Assembly: GCA_905221605.1 (NCBI GenBank)
Contig: CAJNDS010002593.1
Coordinates: 175,814 to 239,813, forward strand
From: Symbiodinium natans
Lineage: Eukaryota; Sar; Dinophyceae; Suessiales; Symbiodiniaceae
DNA length: 64,000 bases
Reading direction: 5' to 3'
The notes below the pieces were generated by a model. It was given only the letters and a program-made list of their open reading frames with translations, ran no database searches and was not told the origin of the DNA. A program made the position numbers and the translations under genes. Shown piece by piece: positions 43,001 to 54,823 of the stretch (within the stretch, counting starts at the first letter, position 1; every line of letters starts with the position of its first letter).

Positions 43001-46000
43001 GATGTTGGTTGAGGTCAAAAGAACATGAGGGGTCCAACAAATGTCGCCCACTTCTCATGAATGGTCGGCTTCCTTCCTGGCCTTGTGCAGGTGAAATATT
43101 TGGACAAGAAGGGGCAGTACGACCAGGCAGAGCATCCGAAAGTGCTTCTTCCGCACGCGCCTGCAACCCGCTTTCATCGTAAGGTCTTGAGTGCTCTGGA
43201 TGTGCAGCATGACAACCGGTGAGGCAAAAGCAGCCGTCGACACTGACCTTTCGAAAGTCGCAAGTGACGTCGGAGCGCCAGTATGAAGACAGCTCGAAAT
43301 CCCTTAAATTTGGTGGAGTTTGAAGCTGAGACATCTCGTGGATTCTTTTCAGCCTGTGCTTTGCAAGTCTGTAGGCAAGTGGGTTTCAATCGTTGCATGC
43401 CATGTTCAAAGGCTCAGCCTAGCTTTCACTGCAGTTGCTCAACCCTGCGTGCATGACGTAACTTCGACAAGCAGGAGTCGTGCCGGCAGCACTGATAGTT
43501 CTTACGAACCGGTAAGGTCGCCGTAGCAGTTGCAAGACAGCACACCTGCAACAGCAATCCAAATAGGAAAGATAACATTTTCTCCGGCCCTCCTGGCAGA
43601 CAGCCCTTAGCCCTTAGCCGTAGCCCTTATCCTTGTTTTCTGCTGCATAAGCTGCACCAGATTCGCCCCATGCCTGCGGCTGCCTGTGGCCATGGCAGGA
43701 TCGTCCGGATACAGGCTGGGTCATGCTACCACCGCCATGCCACGGGCGCCCTCCCTTGGCCTCCCTCTTTGAGAGTTGCGGTGGGGCACAAGTCGACAGC
43801 CCGACCCCTTCATGCCGAAATTCACATCGGTGAGGCGTGCCAGCTCTACGCTTGTCGAGGCGATGCAGTTGGACGGCTCTCAAAACTCGAGAGGGAACAT
43901 GTAGGGTTAGGCAGTGTGCGTAGTGTGCTTGGGCAGGGCAGCGACCATGACCTCAATTCGTTGCCAACCCGGTCCTTGACGACCCCGGTGTCTTTGCTAC
44001 GGAAAACTGCAAGTTCACCGCGGTTGCATCTATGGCAGAGAAGACCCAAATGACCCAACAGGCCCACACCCTTAACCCTCCAGCTTCAACAGCCGAGGCG
44101 GACTGGAGGACGGAAGACGATTGCGAAACTGATCCGGAGGATTACTCCGACAATGAGCTTGTTGAGATCGGTGGCTTGGACTTCCCACCACAGTTGCGGT
44201 TTAGATTTCGGATTCCGGTGGTATGGAACACCATGTATGCAAAAAAGTGAAGAGGACTCTATGTCATACAATTGACATGCTGGGAAGCAGAAGGCCCAAC
44301 ATATGCCCATGGAAATGAGCTTCACGAAGGTGCTCCCATCATAGATGTGTACCATCGGAGCCGAGGTGACCCAGCCAGCCGGGCAATCACCCTGCCCAGC
44401 TTGACAGCAAAGGACGGTTGGGCATAGCGTAGCACCCTCGCATCTTGGAAGAAGTTTGCCATTGAAATTAGAAGCTGTCCCGAGAAGCTAGGGGAAGGAA
44501 AAGCCACTTCAGACAAAGCCATTCTTTCTTGTTTGCAGAAACTGATGGAGATCTTCCCTCAAGATGACGCGGGCTTTCGACCAGGCTCAGCGATAGACGT
44601 GACGTTGAAGTTGCTCTTCTTTCAGCAGGTTTCTTTTGTCCTCCGGCCCGGTGCCCCTACTGCTTTGCGCAGGCTTCGGTTCTCCGTACCGACATGGTCG
44701 AAGGTCAAGCAAGAACCGACTGCAGCGGGAGAGAGTGCTCCAGAATCTTGCTGAACGCCTTCACAGCAACAGCTTCGTGCCTTAGCTGAGGCTGGCACTT
44801 CTAGATAGCCCCAGGTACTGTGATGGAAAGCAGGCCCAGTCATTGCCCCGACATAGATGAAGATTTCAAGAGGGTCGATTGCCATGCACCACACAGGTTT
44901 CCAATTTGAGCTTGCCTTGATTGGTGGGGACTCGGGGTTCAGTTTTTGTCATGTGGATTTTCATTTTGGGATTTGCTTTTGAGACGTTTCAGGGCTTGGT
45001 TCAGGGGCATCCTGAAGCGACTTGTATAGGCGGCGCCCTCAACCATACTGAAGCCTTGGCCTTTGCGCGGCAGAAATGTGGCGTGTGAGCTCTTCTGAGG
45101 AGTTCGTAGCCGAGCGCGACCTGGCTGACCTAGTGAGCAACGAGCCTTGCGGCGAAGTGACCAAGACGGAGCAGAGAAAGTCAGCTAAGTTCTACTTTCG
45201 AAGGTGAGGCCGCTGCTGCAGCAGCGGCTGCCAAGGCTGCGGCTGCAGCACCTGGTGCTGCAGGGCCCTTGTTTCATGCGGAGGAAGGGCTGCATCGGCC
45301 GGCTTATGTAGATTCATTTTCAACAACGTTGCCGCCTGACCTGAAATGCCTGGCTCTGGACAGTCTGGCACGCAACGTGCCAATCGTTTGCAGGAGACGG
45401 TGATCATCTTCGACTGGGATGACACGCTGTTTCCCACCTGGTTGCCTGACCAACCGGTCATTCCAGCAGGGACGCTGAAAGGATAAAGCCAATGCGCGTT
45501 TGATGCAGCTTGCAGCTTGAAGGCTGAGGCCCCAACCCGCACCCCAAAACCCTATCATCGACTCGGATTGGTAGAGCATTGGAATAATTTCCAAAAGCTG
45601 AGGTTTGTCACAGAGGTGGTCAACCCCTGCCTGGAAGATCCGCAGTGTGAGCGACTGCCCGCCACCAGTCCCTTCCTTGAGTGCCTCCAGACCCAAGCCC
45701 AGACGGCACCTCGGAATCTGTGAAATCTCAGAAGCTTTCTTACTTTGTCGAAGCTTCACGTGGCACCACACTTTCTTCAGGATGTTGAGTTTAGATGTGT
45801 AGGTTCTGGGCTTTCGCGTGAGCATGGGATCAGTATGATCAGTTTCTCATTGCTCCCCCCGGGCATTTGCAAGGTCGAGCGGATCCTGCGCGCAGCGCGC
45901 TCGAACGGCCGCGTGGGGATCGTGACCCTGGCCCAGCGCCCTTGGGTGCTGCTTAGCGTGCATGAGGGAGCGTAGCGACGACGACAGTCCCAATCCAACG

Positions 46001-49000
46001 AGACGTTGCATGACTTCGGTGGCATGCTTGAGGCTAAACTCCGCGGCAAAGTACCTTCCCAACCTGGCCTCGTGGCTTTGTAAGGCTTTTTTGCGGAAAG
46101 TGCATTGCCATGGGGCATGGCGGACTCAGGACTTGCCAGGGTTGCTGGATGAGCTTCAGATTCCCGTGATTTATGCCAGGGAGTGCTTGAAGAAGTACTT
46201 GATCCAGGTGTCCTCGTCACGGAGCTCGAATCTGCTCTGTGAGTGCGAACTGCGGCCCTGTGTGCATGGTATGCCTCGCACCCCTGCGGTCTGCAGGGCG
46301 GAAGCGAAGATGGCCTGTGCTTGTGGACTATGGCAAAGCAGGCAGCCATGACGAAGGCGCGCGCTTTGCAGCAAGCTTCACTTCTTTGGCTTTGACAGTC
46401 CCGAAGTGCAGATGCGCCGAGGTGCTCAGGAGACTCTATGGCAGGGAAGCACCGTGGATGAACGTGCTCTCTATTGGTGACTCCACAGTGGAGCGCACCG
46501 CCATCACAGAAGTGATGTGGTCCTCGCAGTACGAGGTCGGGGGGTACAGATGCACATGCCATCCTGTGGTACCCCTTCTGCTCTTGAATGAATCGCAGCA
46601 CGGTACACACATTCTCATGTAGTCTGAGCCGATAGTTCAGCCTATGCTTAATGACGCAGAGCTCTCTGAAGAGTCATGAAGTGCTGAAATCGAAATGATG
46701 CACTGCTGTGGCGAGCTTTGAGGTTCACTAGTCACTAGCAGCTCCAAAGGCATGTTCAGTTCTGTAGACATCGCAAAGCCGAAGCAGCCTGCCAGCCCGT
46801 GCTGGACGCGTCTGGACGAAGTCCATGTTGCAAAACCATCAAGTTGATGGATGTGGCCTGGCCTGCTTGGCAAAGGGGCATCAAAGCATGTCACAGCTGT
46901 CGCCAGCTTTCTGCTTAGGCTGCCGGACTTGTACTGGTGAGACAGCACTGTCTTGCAGGAATCGTCAATAGAGCCGTCGGCTGCACCTCAGGATCCCAGC
47001 GTTGAGCAGCTCCAAACTCAACTCATCATGCAGCTGGGCTGCAAGCATGCTTCGGGTTGCAGCTGCAGTTGCAATACGTTGCAATATGTTGCAATATGTT
47101 GTGCAATGTGCAGCATGTTACAGTATGTTTCCATGGGGTGAGCTGGCGGACTCTCGCACCGAGGCTGAGCATGTGGATGACGCAGTTGGCTCAACATGGT
47201 CACGATTTCGACTTTTCTTTGGATGACTCTGACGAAGGAAGGATGAGCATCCACAAGCAGCCTCTTGGATACAAGAACAGGAAACCAAGGAGCACACGTC
47301 CTCGAAGGTTTGGCCTGGTACTGTCCGACTCTGTGCAGGGTCGCGTAGTGGGTTGAAGAGGAGTTTGCAGGCTTGTGTGGCCAGTATATCTTGTGGGCCC
47401 AACTGCTCTCATGAGCCTCCAGCGACTGAGGTTTGTAATCAAAGCGTCGGCTTAGAAGATCCGAAGCTGACGCGTGCCTTCGCACCTGAATATGTGTGGA
47501 TTTCGGTTTTTTGGTGGGCCAGAGCTTCTTCGTCGTAGCCCTTGCTGCAGTACCTGAGGCACATTGCGTTGTGGGCATTGCTGTTTCGACGCGATCAAGT
47601 TAGTTCCTGGCGTGTTTCAGCCAGGAGAGCGACATATAGGTTCTTTCTGGGAGGATTAGGGAGGGGGAAGCTAATAACTAAAACGAACTGACAAAATCCT
47701 CCCAGACAGACATCACACATCGTCACCGACCCTAGTTTTGAAGCACAGACTCGGTAAATATTGCCGCGTTGAACCATTTCGCGCTTCACTTCCCCAAGAG
47801 CGCTTGAGACGAGAAGAGACTCGGTGAGGCCGGAGGTGAGGCGCTGCTTCGAGCGCCCAGAATGGCTGATAAAAAGCTCTCTTGCGCCTGCGCCGCTGTT
47901 CGCAGCCGTCCAGCTGCGTGAGCAGAAGAGATCTTCATATGTATCAGGTCTGAAAGTGCTGGATAGGTGGCACTCTGGAAGTAGCACCGGAAGCGTAACT
48001 GCGTAACACTTTGGGCTGGGCCTCTTAGCTCTAGTAGAGACATGCACGTTGCCCAGGTCCGGCAGCTCGAGAACGAAGTTCAGGAGGCGGAGCAGGCAAG
48101 CAAGGGCACGACTTTGGGAGTTTGGCTTCAGCAAGCTGGACATAGGACAGTTTTTGTTTGGAGTGCCGCCTGGTGGCATTCTTATGTCCAGTTGGCTGAA
48201 GCCAGACTCCCTTGTCACAGTCGTGCTGAAACTTTTTTGGCCTGCTGCCAGCAGTTGCCTTGCTCCATCCAAGCCCGAGAGCCACGCTTTTTGTGCAGAA
48301 CTATCACGAGCTGAACATGCAGCTTCTGACCGCCGAAAGCCCTCGCCTGACACAGGGCTCAGGGGTCAATCGGGAAAGGGGGCGTGTGAGGATTCATCAG
48401 GGAAGTGCTCAGGGTGTTGCTTTCAGGAGTGCAAGACTGTGAACCTGGGGCGCCCTTCAAAAATCACCCCGACAAAGGCAAGCTCCAAAGGGCGCAGTGG
48501 GAGGCGCGATGCCTTCGAAGAGAGGAGGGCGCGCGCCACTCGCAGGCACCGACCCCGCCTAGAGAGTTCTGGGAGATTTTGCGTTTGCAATAGCTTCGCC
48601 AATTGTTGCAAGACACCCCTCTGTCACTGTGCACCCAAGAAAGTGTACCCGTTTCGAGTGTATGTGCTGGATGATCTCAGCACGCGCTGGTATGGAGCGC
48701 CAAGCCAGGAGTATGCGACTCTGTCCGATCAGTATGCGGCAGAGATCAGCAGGCTTGACGAGCAATGCAAGGCTGGAAAGTGCAGGATTCAAACTACCGC
48801 GCCTACTTGCTTAGATCCGACTACAACTAGCCAGGTATCGGAGCAGCTGTTTGCGTTCAACGAACTGCGCATGGCAGGATCTTCGCAAAGATCAGAAGGT
48901 CGTGAAAGAGTCCCACGAGGAGCTGCATGGCATCGGGGAAATTGGGGTATTGGCATTTTGGGTGTCCTTCGTGCTTGTAAGCATCATGTGCCGTGGGAGG

Positions 49001-49093
49001 GGGACCACACGTTGCCAGGAGAACCTCAAACAGAAAAGAGCTTTCGTCCAGCTAGAGAAGCTGATACAGATAAAGCTCAAGGCGCAGCGGTAG
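37056..49093 (+). CDS. IFT81: Intraflagellar transport protein IFT81, many exons
   Basis: IFT81 is an IFT-B core subunit that binds tubulin with IFT74 for flagellum assembly. The N-terminal CH-like domain is spliced as MAAQLKEIVDR (37056-37087), LNAAPFNCDLSLVGFDEK (37160), DPFELMEILKKVLVFLDP (37350-37427), AMYQRISEFLHILGYQ (37572-37630), CSFDIEFQQGLSLG (37704-37744), TVHPILYWLLNNLDAL (37824-37883), KRAYLAKFCMNLE (37984-38024), VPEEFLREEQVYSVYQNYK (38120-38176) and ELQSQFKATHSHVEQE (38251). Coiled-coil exons follow: VAQLDAEREQLAQKIQHLK (38536), SMLRKEQEEEARLAEKLAE (38872), ALEEKVNEQNQ (40.7 kb), FMKREDFKTYAASLRDKSAK (41.5), KGKTLDEISAIVQ (42.1), INAQLKEKKNKLAPQIK (42.2) and VKYLDKKGQYDQ (43.09). 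After a long intron come VRQLENEVQEAEQ (48057), NYHELNMQLL (48.3), DLRKDQKVVKESHEEL (48.88) and QKRAFVQLEKLIQIKLK (49.03), stopping at TAG 49091-49093. The stop may instead be a GT donor. Donors include GC, GT and GA. Confidence 0.9.
44032..47356 (+). CDS. HAD-superfamily-like protein nested in IFT81
   Basis: An ATG at 44032 opens an acidic N-terminus (TEDDCETDPEDYSDNE). Later exons carry a poly-Ala stretch (about 45205-45270), then VIIFDWDDTLFPTW (45394-45442). It joins in phase to FVTEVVNPCLEDPQ (from about 45602), VERILRAARSNGRVGIVTLA (from about 45872, then QRPW), NSAAKYLPNL (about 46038), DLPGLLDELQIPVIYARE (about 46128), DGLCLWTMAKQAAMTK (about 46306) and MNVLSIGDSTVERTAITEV (about 46458). 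DWDDT fits the HAD motif DxDx[TV], and SIGDS the second Asp motif, so a phosphatase fold is likely. The substrate is unknown; this family seems widespread in dinoflagellates. C-terminal pieces at about 46959 (SIEPSAAPQDPSVEQLQTQL) and 47175 (HGHDFDFSLDDSDEG) probably belong here. All of it lies between the IFT81 exons at 43.1-43.9 and 48.06 kb. Confidence 0.7.
47069..47098 (+). repeat. 10-bp x 3 tandem repeat
   Basis: TTGCAATACG is followed by TTGCAATATG twice, with related GTGCAATGTG text after it. It lies between two C-terminal exon candidates of the HAD-like gene. Confidence 0.85.
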
Positions 49094-52000
49094 TTTTTTG
49101 CTTCATGTCCAACTTGCTGTTTGCTTGCAGCCAGTAGCACAATCTCATGATCATCACGGAGCGAAGCTCCGGACTGCACCAAGAGCCATCATGCAGGTAT
49201 CCATGCAGGAGTTGCAGAACATGGCAGAGGGCAGGCATCCGGGCTGCAAGAGTGGGTGACGGTTTGCAATGGTACATCGCAAGTCACAAGTCTCTGGTGA
49301 ATGTCACTGTGAACGTGTTTTGGGTCGGCTGGCTTTTGTTGTGTCTTTTTGGCATTTTTCCCTGAGAACAGGTACGGAGGTATCGGCGCTTCCCGGACTG
49401 TCTGCATCTCAGCTCAGAACTGCGAGACGCTCAAAACACCCCATCTGCTCCGGGTCACGTCTGCACCGGACTGCGGACTTCGAATTGAGATCCGAGTGTT
49501 GTTCGGGGGCACCTCCTTCACAGAATACAAAGGCCCCAGGTAAGAAGCATCTGTTTTCATGCATTTCTTTTTGGTTTTGCTTAGGTCATGGATGCATCGA
49601 CTGCGGGCGTGGAGCGGCTTGTCATCGAATGAGATGTCGGCGCTGGCCCTTACCCCGAAGAACTCCCAGGTCAATATTATGCTGCGTTCCATGCAGCTGC
49701 CCCGCCCTACCCCATGTCACCCAAGTCGCCCGTATACCCAGATGTCAGGAATTCGTTGTCATGCAAGTTTCACTCGGGCTGCTCAGCCTTGCATGCTTGT
49801 ACAGAGCAACCTCCACCTGAGAGAGGATGCAAAACGCATGTGGCGGATTAGCAAGACATCTGTACTAGTAGTTGCTGGCCCGGTGCATAGTGGTGTAGAA
49901 TAGTGTGGATGGTCGCAAGAAGTCGCAGGCTGCTCAACCTAGGCTCAGGTGTAGGGATGGGCAGCACGCCCTGCGCCTGTGCCCTGTGAAGAGAAGTATG
50001 ATACTCCTGTTTCACTGAGCCGTGGTGCTGCTAACATTGCGAGAAGATTCAAAAAACATGCTACATGCAGTTCTCCCCGAAACCCTTAAAAATCATGTCG
50101 GCTGCTGCATGCGTCTCGGCTCTTGCGATTACGTCGTAGCTTGGCTCGAAATGGTCGGCACGGTTGCCGACCACTTACACGGAACATAGGAGCTCGACCA
50201 GACAAAACTTATGAGACGGGACCCCTCGCATACCCTCGTATTTTGTAATGGACGCCCCTAAACACTCAGACTGCCCAGCAGTCCAATCGCTTTGATGTAT
50301 ATGTAGCCCCCTTCGCTCGACTCTCCTGCATTACCATGCTAGCTGCTAGTAACTGGTAGTAGGCGCTTCGCCATGGAGTACTGCACGAAGTGCACACGGC
50401 CGAAGACGCCATACGGCCAACTCCCGAGAAAGTCGTGTGGCCATCACGGAAGAGTTGCAAGTTCAAGACCGGACGGGAAGTGCGGCTGTCTGGTACTAAG
50501 AACGGTAGCGCTCCGCGACCCGCCTCGGCCCTTCCCAGCGCAGCTCCCTCAGCATGTGGAGCCCGCAGCCACGAAGGGCTATGTGCTCAAGCCAAGGACA
50601 TGCCAAAGCCCTTCATCCCCAAGGGGCGACGTGTCACCCGCGTCATTCACTCACAAACTCAGCTTGTGCAAAAACAAACAAGTGTGATACTTTGTAGAGG
50701 GGGGCACAGTCCCCACGAGTCGGGAACGAGGCGGGGGGGGGGCACGGAGGGGGGGGTGGCGTGCGTGGGCAAAATGCTCCGTGCTGTGCGTCGGCTCCCG
50801 CACACCTGTTGGCTAGGGGGGGGGGGGGTGAAGAACCCATTTCAGCCACAAAGTGGAGGGGGATTAGAGGTGGGGTGCCCGCTTTATGCTCCCAGACACC
50901 TACAGCCCAAGGCCTCGGAGGATATTGATCACGCCTCCGCTTCTGCCATGAGCGTAGACTGATGAATCCCAGCGAGCATGACTTTCCACTGAGCTTAACA
51001 GATACACTGTACTGAGCGGCAGCTGCTAAACCAACTCTCTGTTCTCTCGGCGACGAAGGTCGGCGTGGGTGCTACCATGGGTGACCTTGCAGAGATCCTG
51101 GCGGGCTGTGGCGACTTCAGCCGACTGTTGGGCGACTTCCTACGCGAGCCGACAGCATCATCAGGCGAGATTTCATTTGAGTCTACATCTTGTTCGGAGG
51201 GACCAGCGGACGACTCATCTAGGTTCGTGCTCAGCCATATATGCCATTATACGCCTCTACACCCGTGGTTGCTCGGCTAGTGCTAGTGACTGCCAGTGCA
51301 GGCCTTGCTGATCTGGTTCAGCAGGCGCAACAGTTGGCAGAAGGTGCCCCATGACATGAGACTTTGAAGTTTGCCTTCACATCACATGTACACAGGTGTC
51401 GCAAAGTTTCAGCATTGCCTCCAGGCAGGGCTCTGAAGGTACTTACAGCGTGTTTATATGTTTTATTTCATGCAGTCAAGACCGAAGCAACATGTAGTCC
51501 AAGTGCGGACACGGGAGTTCACAGACGAGGATCACATCCAGACCATCAGGGCGGCTCTTGTGTGCTTTTTGCAAAGACAGCCGACAAACTTGAATGTGTC
51601 GCAACTGGTTTCCCTTTTGAACATGAGAAACATGTTTAGAGCCTGTACGCCAATTGCCCGCATTAAATGGCGAAGAACCGAACAGTTCTATTCTTGGCTG
51701 CACACTGAAAAGAAGCCACGAGTCTTGGACCTTGAGAACCTAACCCGACGCCGGCTGCGGTCAAGAAGCTCAGCTTGTTGAGATATGGACCGCAAGACGG
51801 GTCCAAGAGCTAAGCTGCCAAGCAAAACAAATGCCAGATTCTTGTGCGGTTTTTGGAGCTAGTTAGTGCGCACAGCTCCAAAAAAGAGGTCGTTTTTCGA
51901 ACGTGTTGCTTTGGGATTGTCGAGTGTTCAGCGATGTTGAAAGGTCAATCTTCCCGAAGTTGCACACACGCCTTGGCTCTCTAAGCTCTCTCAACGCCCT

Positions 52001-53729
52001 AAGGGCCCAAACATGTCCAAACCCTTCCAACGCATCCTCTGGGCTCTGAGGAGGTGCGGCAGGGCGATGCTGCACCGGCTTCGAAAGCAGTACGCAGGCC
52101 GCAGAAACATGGGCCGTTGCATAATGGTAATGCGGTTCATTCGGTGCAACGGAGTACTGTGCCACTATGTATAGCGCTTCACAGAGAGAGGAGTACTCGG
52201 CCGCTCACACCATCTAGTGTCTCGTCATTTGCCAGGTAAGTCCTCGTGTGATTTGTTCCAAAGTACTTCTTTAGACTTATAGCCATTTACTTGTGGGATG
52301 TTTATTTTCTTGGGGGGAATTCTTAAATTCGTGTCCATTTTATGTCCTGCTGGAAACAGGTAAGCAGTTCTTTGAAAGTGAAGAGTATACTAGGCTTGTG
52401 CCTATCGTGTTGGCTTGCTAGGGCGGTGGACAAGCGACTTCTCGATCTACCGAGCACGCTCGAGGTTCGCAGCATTGCTCATGATGTCCGGCATGTGTTT
52501 GGACGGACCAGGCGATGCTTCTCAATATCCGTTGTCTGATTCTAATTGTCATCTCTCCAAACAATGATTCTTTTGTTGGTTCCTTCAGTGCGGCATGGCA
52601 AGAAGACGGGGTAATGTAGATACATTCATTGAAAAACATCCGGGGTCCATGTGGCAAAATAGTCTGCAGGGGGTCTGCAGGTGCAAGAGCTGCTTCGACA
52701 GCTGGATACGATCAACGGTACGATCCGTGCCCTCGACGAGGCCGGGCTTTGACGAGAGGGCTCTCTGGGCACACGCCCAGCAGTCTTGAGTCGAACGCAG
52801 ATGATGGCTGCCGAGAGCATTCCGCTGGCCGACTGTTTCAGCATCGCACCCAGTCGGAGGCTCAGCGTGGGATGATGCTGCCTGAGCGAGAGCTTTGTCA
52901 GGTGGGAGCCCTTCATGATGCCTTTGTGCTTCCCCGCGAAAGTTCGCCCGAAACACATTGACATTCAGCTTAGTGCCCAGGTGCAGCGCTCTCTGCAGGG
53001 CACAGTGCATGGCACCCGGGCCCTCCTGAGGCGAGGGAGAATCTGCAAATGCGAAAGCACGGAAAGAGGGGTGTTTGCTGCTCTGACCTTTCTTGGAGGA
53101 AGCCGAAGCGGCACTCGTGCCAACGCCTTCAACCGTGCCAGGGCCCGAGAAAGGCCCGCAAAGTTCTTGAGCCGTAGGGTCGCCAACCCAGGCCGGCATG
53201 GCCCGGCCAACTTGGCCAACTGGTGCAGAGCTCCATCCCTCGCTTAGACCCAAGCCGGATCGACAAGCGGCGCTGCACCTCCACGGCGCGTGCTCTGTGT
53301 CTGAGGTGAAGCCGGGAGTCCTGTGCGCGAGTCGGGTGACCAAGGCAGGGGCACCGGGCCGAAAGTGCACTGTCATGGGCCGAACAATGTCCGTGTGACC
53401 CCTTCACATGGCTTGCAAGGTGCACTACCGGCAGAAGAGCCGCCAAGCGTCAGCGACCCAGGAGGTAATTGTGCCAACATTGGACAAAGTAGCGAGATGT
53501 AGCAAGTTCCGAAGTCGATTCTGAGGCCATGGTGTTGTGGCAAGAAGAGACCATGCAGATTCTGGCAGAACCACAAGATGTCAAAGGCCCCCCACGCATT
53601 GTAAGGTCCAAAACCAGCCTACTTGACAGCTGGGCATCATGTGAAGAGAAGTCTACATAATGCTTGCATCGTGCTGCCTCGTTGTTATTAGTGTCTTCTT
53701 CCGCGTAATGAAGAAAGCACAAGAGCCCG
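49094..53729 (+). other. Unassigned exon-like fragments of one or more + strand genes
   Basis: Coding-looking pieces include RRYRRFPDCLHLSSELRDA (about 49377), which resembles the start of a PX domain but is unconfirmed. Others are YPEELPGQYYAAF with PPYPMSPKSPVYPD (about 49648-49745), GDLAEILAGCGDFSRLLGDF (about 51080), ADLVQQAQQLAEG (about 51308), KQFFESEEYTRLVPIVLA (about 52363) and VQELLRQLDTINGTIRALDE (about 52682). AG|G-type boundaries are visible at several. I do not recognise the proteins. G runs occur at 50735-50760 and 50816-50828. An antisense frame at 52585-53376 is open but unsupported. Confidence 0.35.
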
Positions 53730-54100
53730 CACTTCGTTCCCCCAACATTATAATGCATGCGTTCACATGTTCACTTATAATATTGTGATCTCTTCGGAAT
53801 AAATCTGATAATAAGAAGAGAGCAGTGAGTTTCGTTCATATAATTCGTACGTTTCGTGCTCTCACTTCGGTCACTTACAAACGCCCTCATTTTATCCTCT
53901 TCACGGTGTTCATTACATTCACATTTTTTAATTTTATTAACCTATCCCGCGTGCATATTGAGAATACGAAGTGCTCACGCGGCAATATAAATGACCCTGC
54001 GAAAAAAGAGAAATACAGAAGCGCCCGGAAATTTCGTTCATTCAATATTGAATTTCGTGCATCAAGAGGGGTCTGTACCCACGACAGGTACAAGAAACGT
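53730..54100. other. AT-rich island
   Basis: Sequence from about 53.75 to 54.07 kb is visibly more AT-rich than the rest and has a 14-bp palindrome ATTCAATATTGAAT at 54040-54053. An ORF at 53825-54256 passes through it and into the adjoining repeat; its N-terminal part is Phe/Ile-rich. It may be a decayed insertion rather than a gene. Confidence 0.45.
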
Positions 54101-54111
54101 GGGCTTCAGCC

Positions 54112-54350
54112 CGGGAATCCGCTTTTTCAAGCCTTAGAGGCCCTTAAGAGCTCCCAAAACCGGATTCCCGAGCCGTTCTTCGGTCCATTAGGCCATTCCA
54201 GCGTGTTCTGTAGGACCATGCAAACCAGGCCGGGAATCCGCTTTTTCAAGCCTTAGAGGCCCCAAAAAATCCCAAAACCGGATTCCCTAGCCATTTTTCG
54301 GCCCACTAGGCCATTCCAGCGCGTTCTGTGGGATTCTAAGCCCCAAACCA
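54112..54350 (+). repeat. 119-bp direct duplication with internal inverted repeat
   Basis: There are two tandem copies, 54112-54230 and 54231-54350, about 85-90 percent alike by eye. Each starts CGGGAATCCGCTTTTTCAAG and ends near CAAACCAGGC. Within the first copy CGGGAATCCG (54112-54121) and CGGATTCCCG (54161-54170) form a perfect 10-bp inverted repeat; the second copy keeps 9 of 10. Confidence 0.88.
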
Positions 54351-54823
54351 GGCCAAGCCGAAAGGCCGCTTCCGTCTACCTCCAAAGCCTAAAGCCAATG
54401 CAGCTTGCAAGCCCTGTTCAGCATGTGCTTGTCGTGTTTTTGTGTGCTTTTTTGTCGTGGGTCCAACTCTCTTATCATCTTATAATGTACAAATTCAATA
54501 TCAATTTCTCTACCTAATAGTATTCATCAAGGGCCCAGTAAAAAGTGCCAGGCCCGGGTGGCATTGCCGCGAGTAGGGGGTTGTATCGAAACCGTTCTGC
54601 TCTTCGTTGCACTGCATGCCACTACTCCCAGTCCGCGAGGAAGGGTACGAACCAAGAGGCTCCGACAACGGGTATGTATCAGCCGGGGTGGGGGTGGGTG
54701 GGGGGTCGATGGCAAGACCTGTTTTGGTCTGCAGGTCCGGCCTTGTCGGGCCGGCGCCTCGCCAATGCGGAAGACACAGCAGCCGCCTTGGACGGCATGC
54801 GGGGGAAGTGAAGGGCTGGGCGG

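Noticed and set aside
47595-48353. 252-codon minus-strand ORF
   Set aside because: It overlaps in-order IFT81 exons (VRQLENEVQEAEQ, NYHELNMQLL) on the other strand and has no family motif.
52585-53376. 263-codon minus-strand ORF
   Set aside because: It overlaps + strand text VQELLRQLDTINGTIRALDE, which looks more protein-like, and it shows no domain.
54283-54305. Spliced-leader relic (CTAGCCATTTTTCGGCCC)
   Set aside because: It resembles part of a dinoflagellate spliced leader but departs at several positions and sits in the 119-bp duplication, not before a gene.
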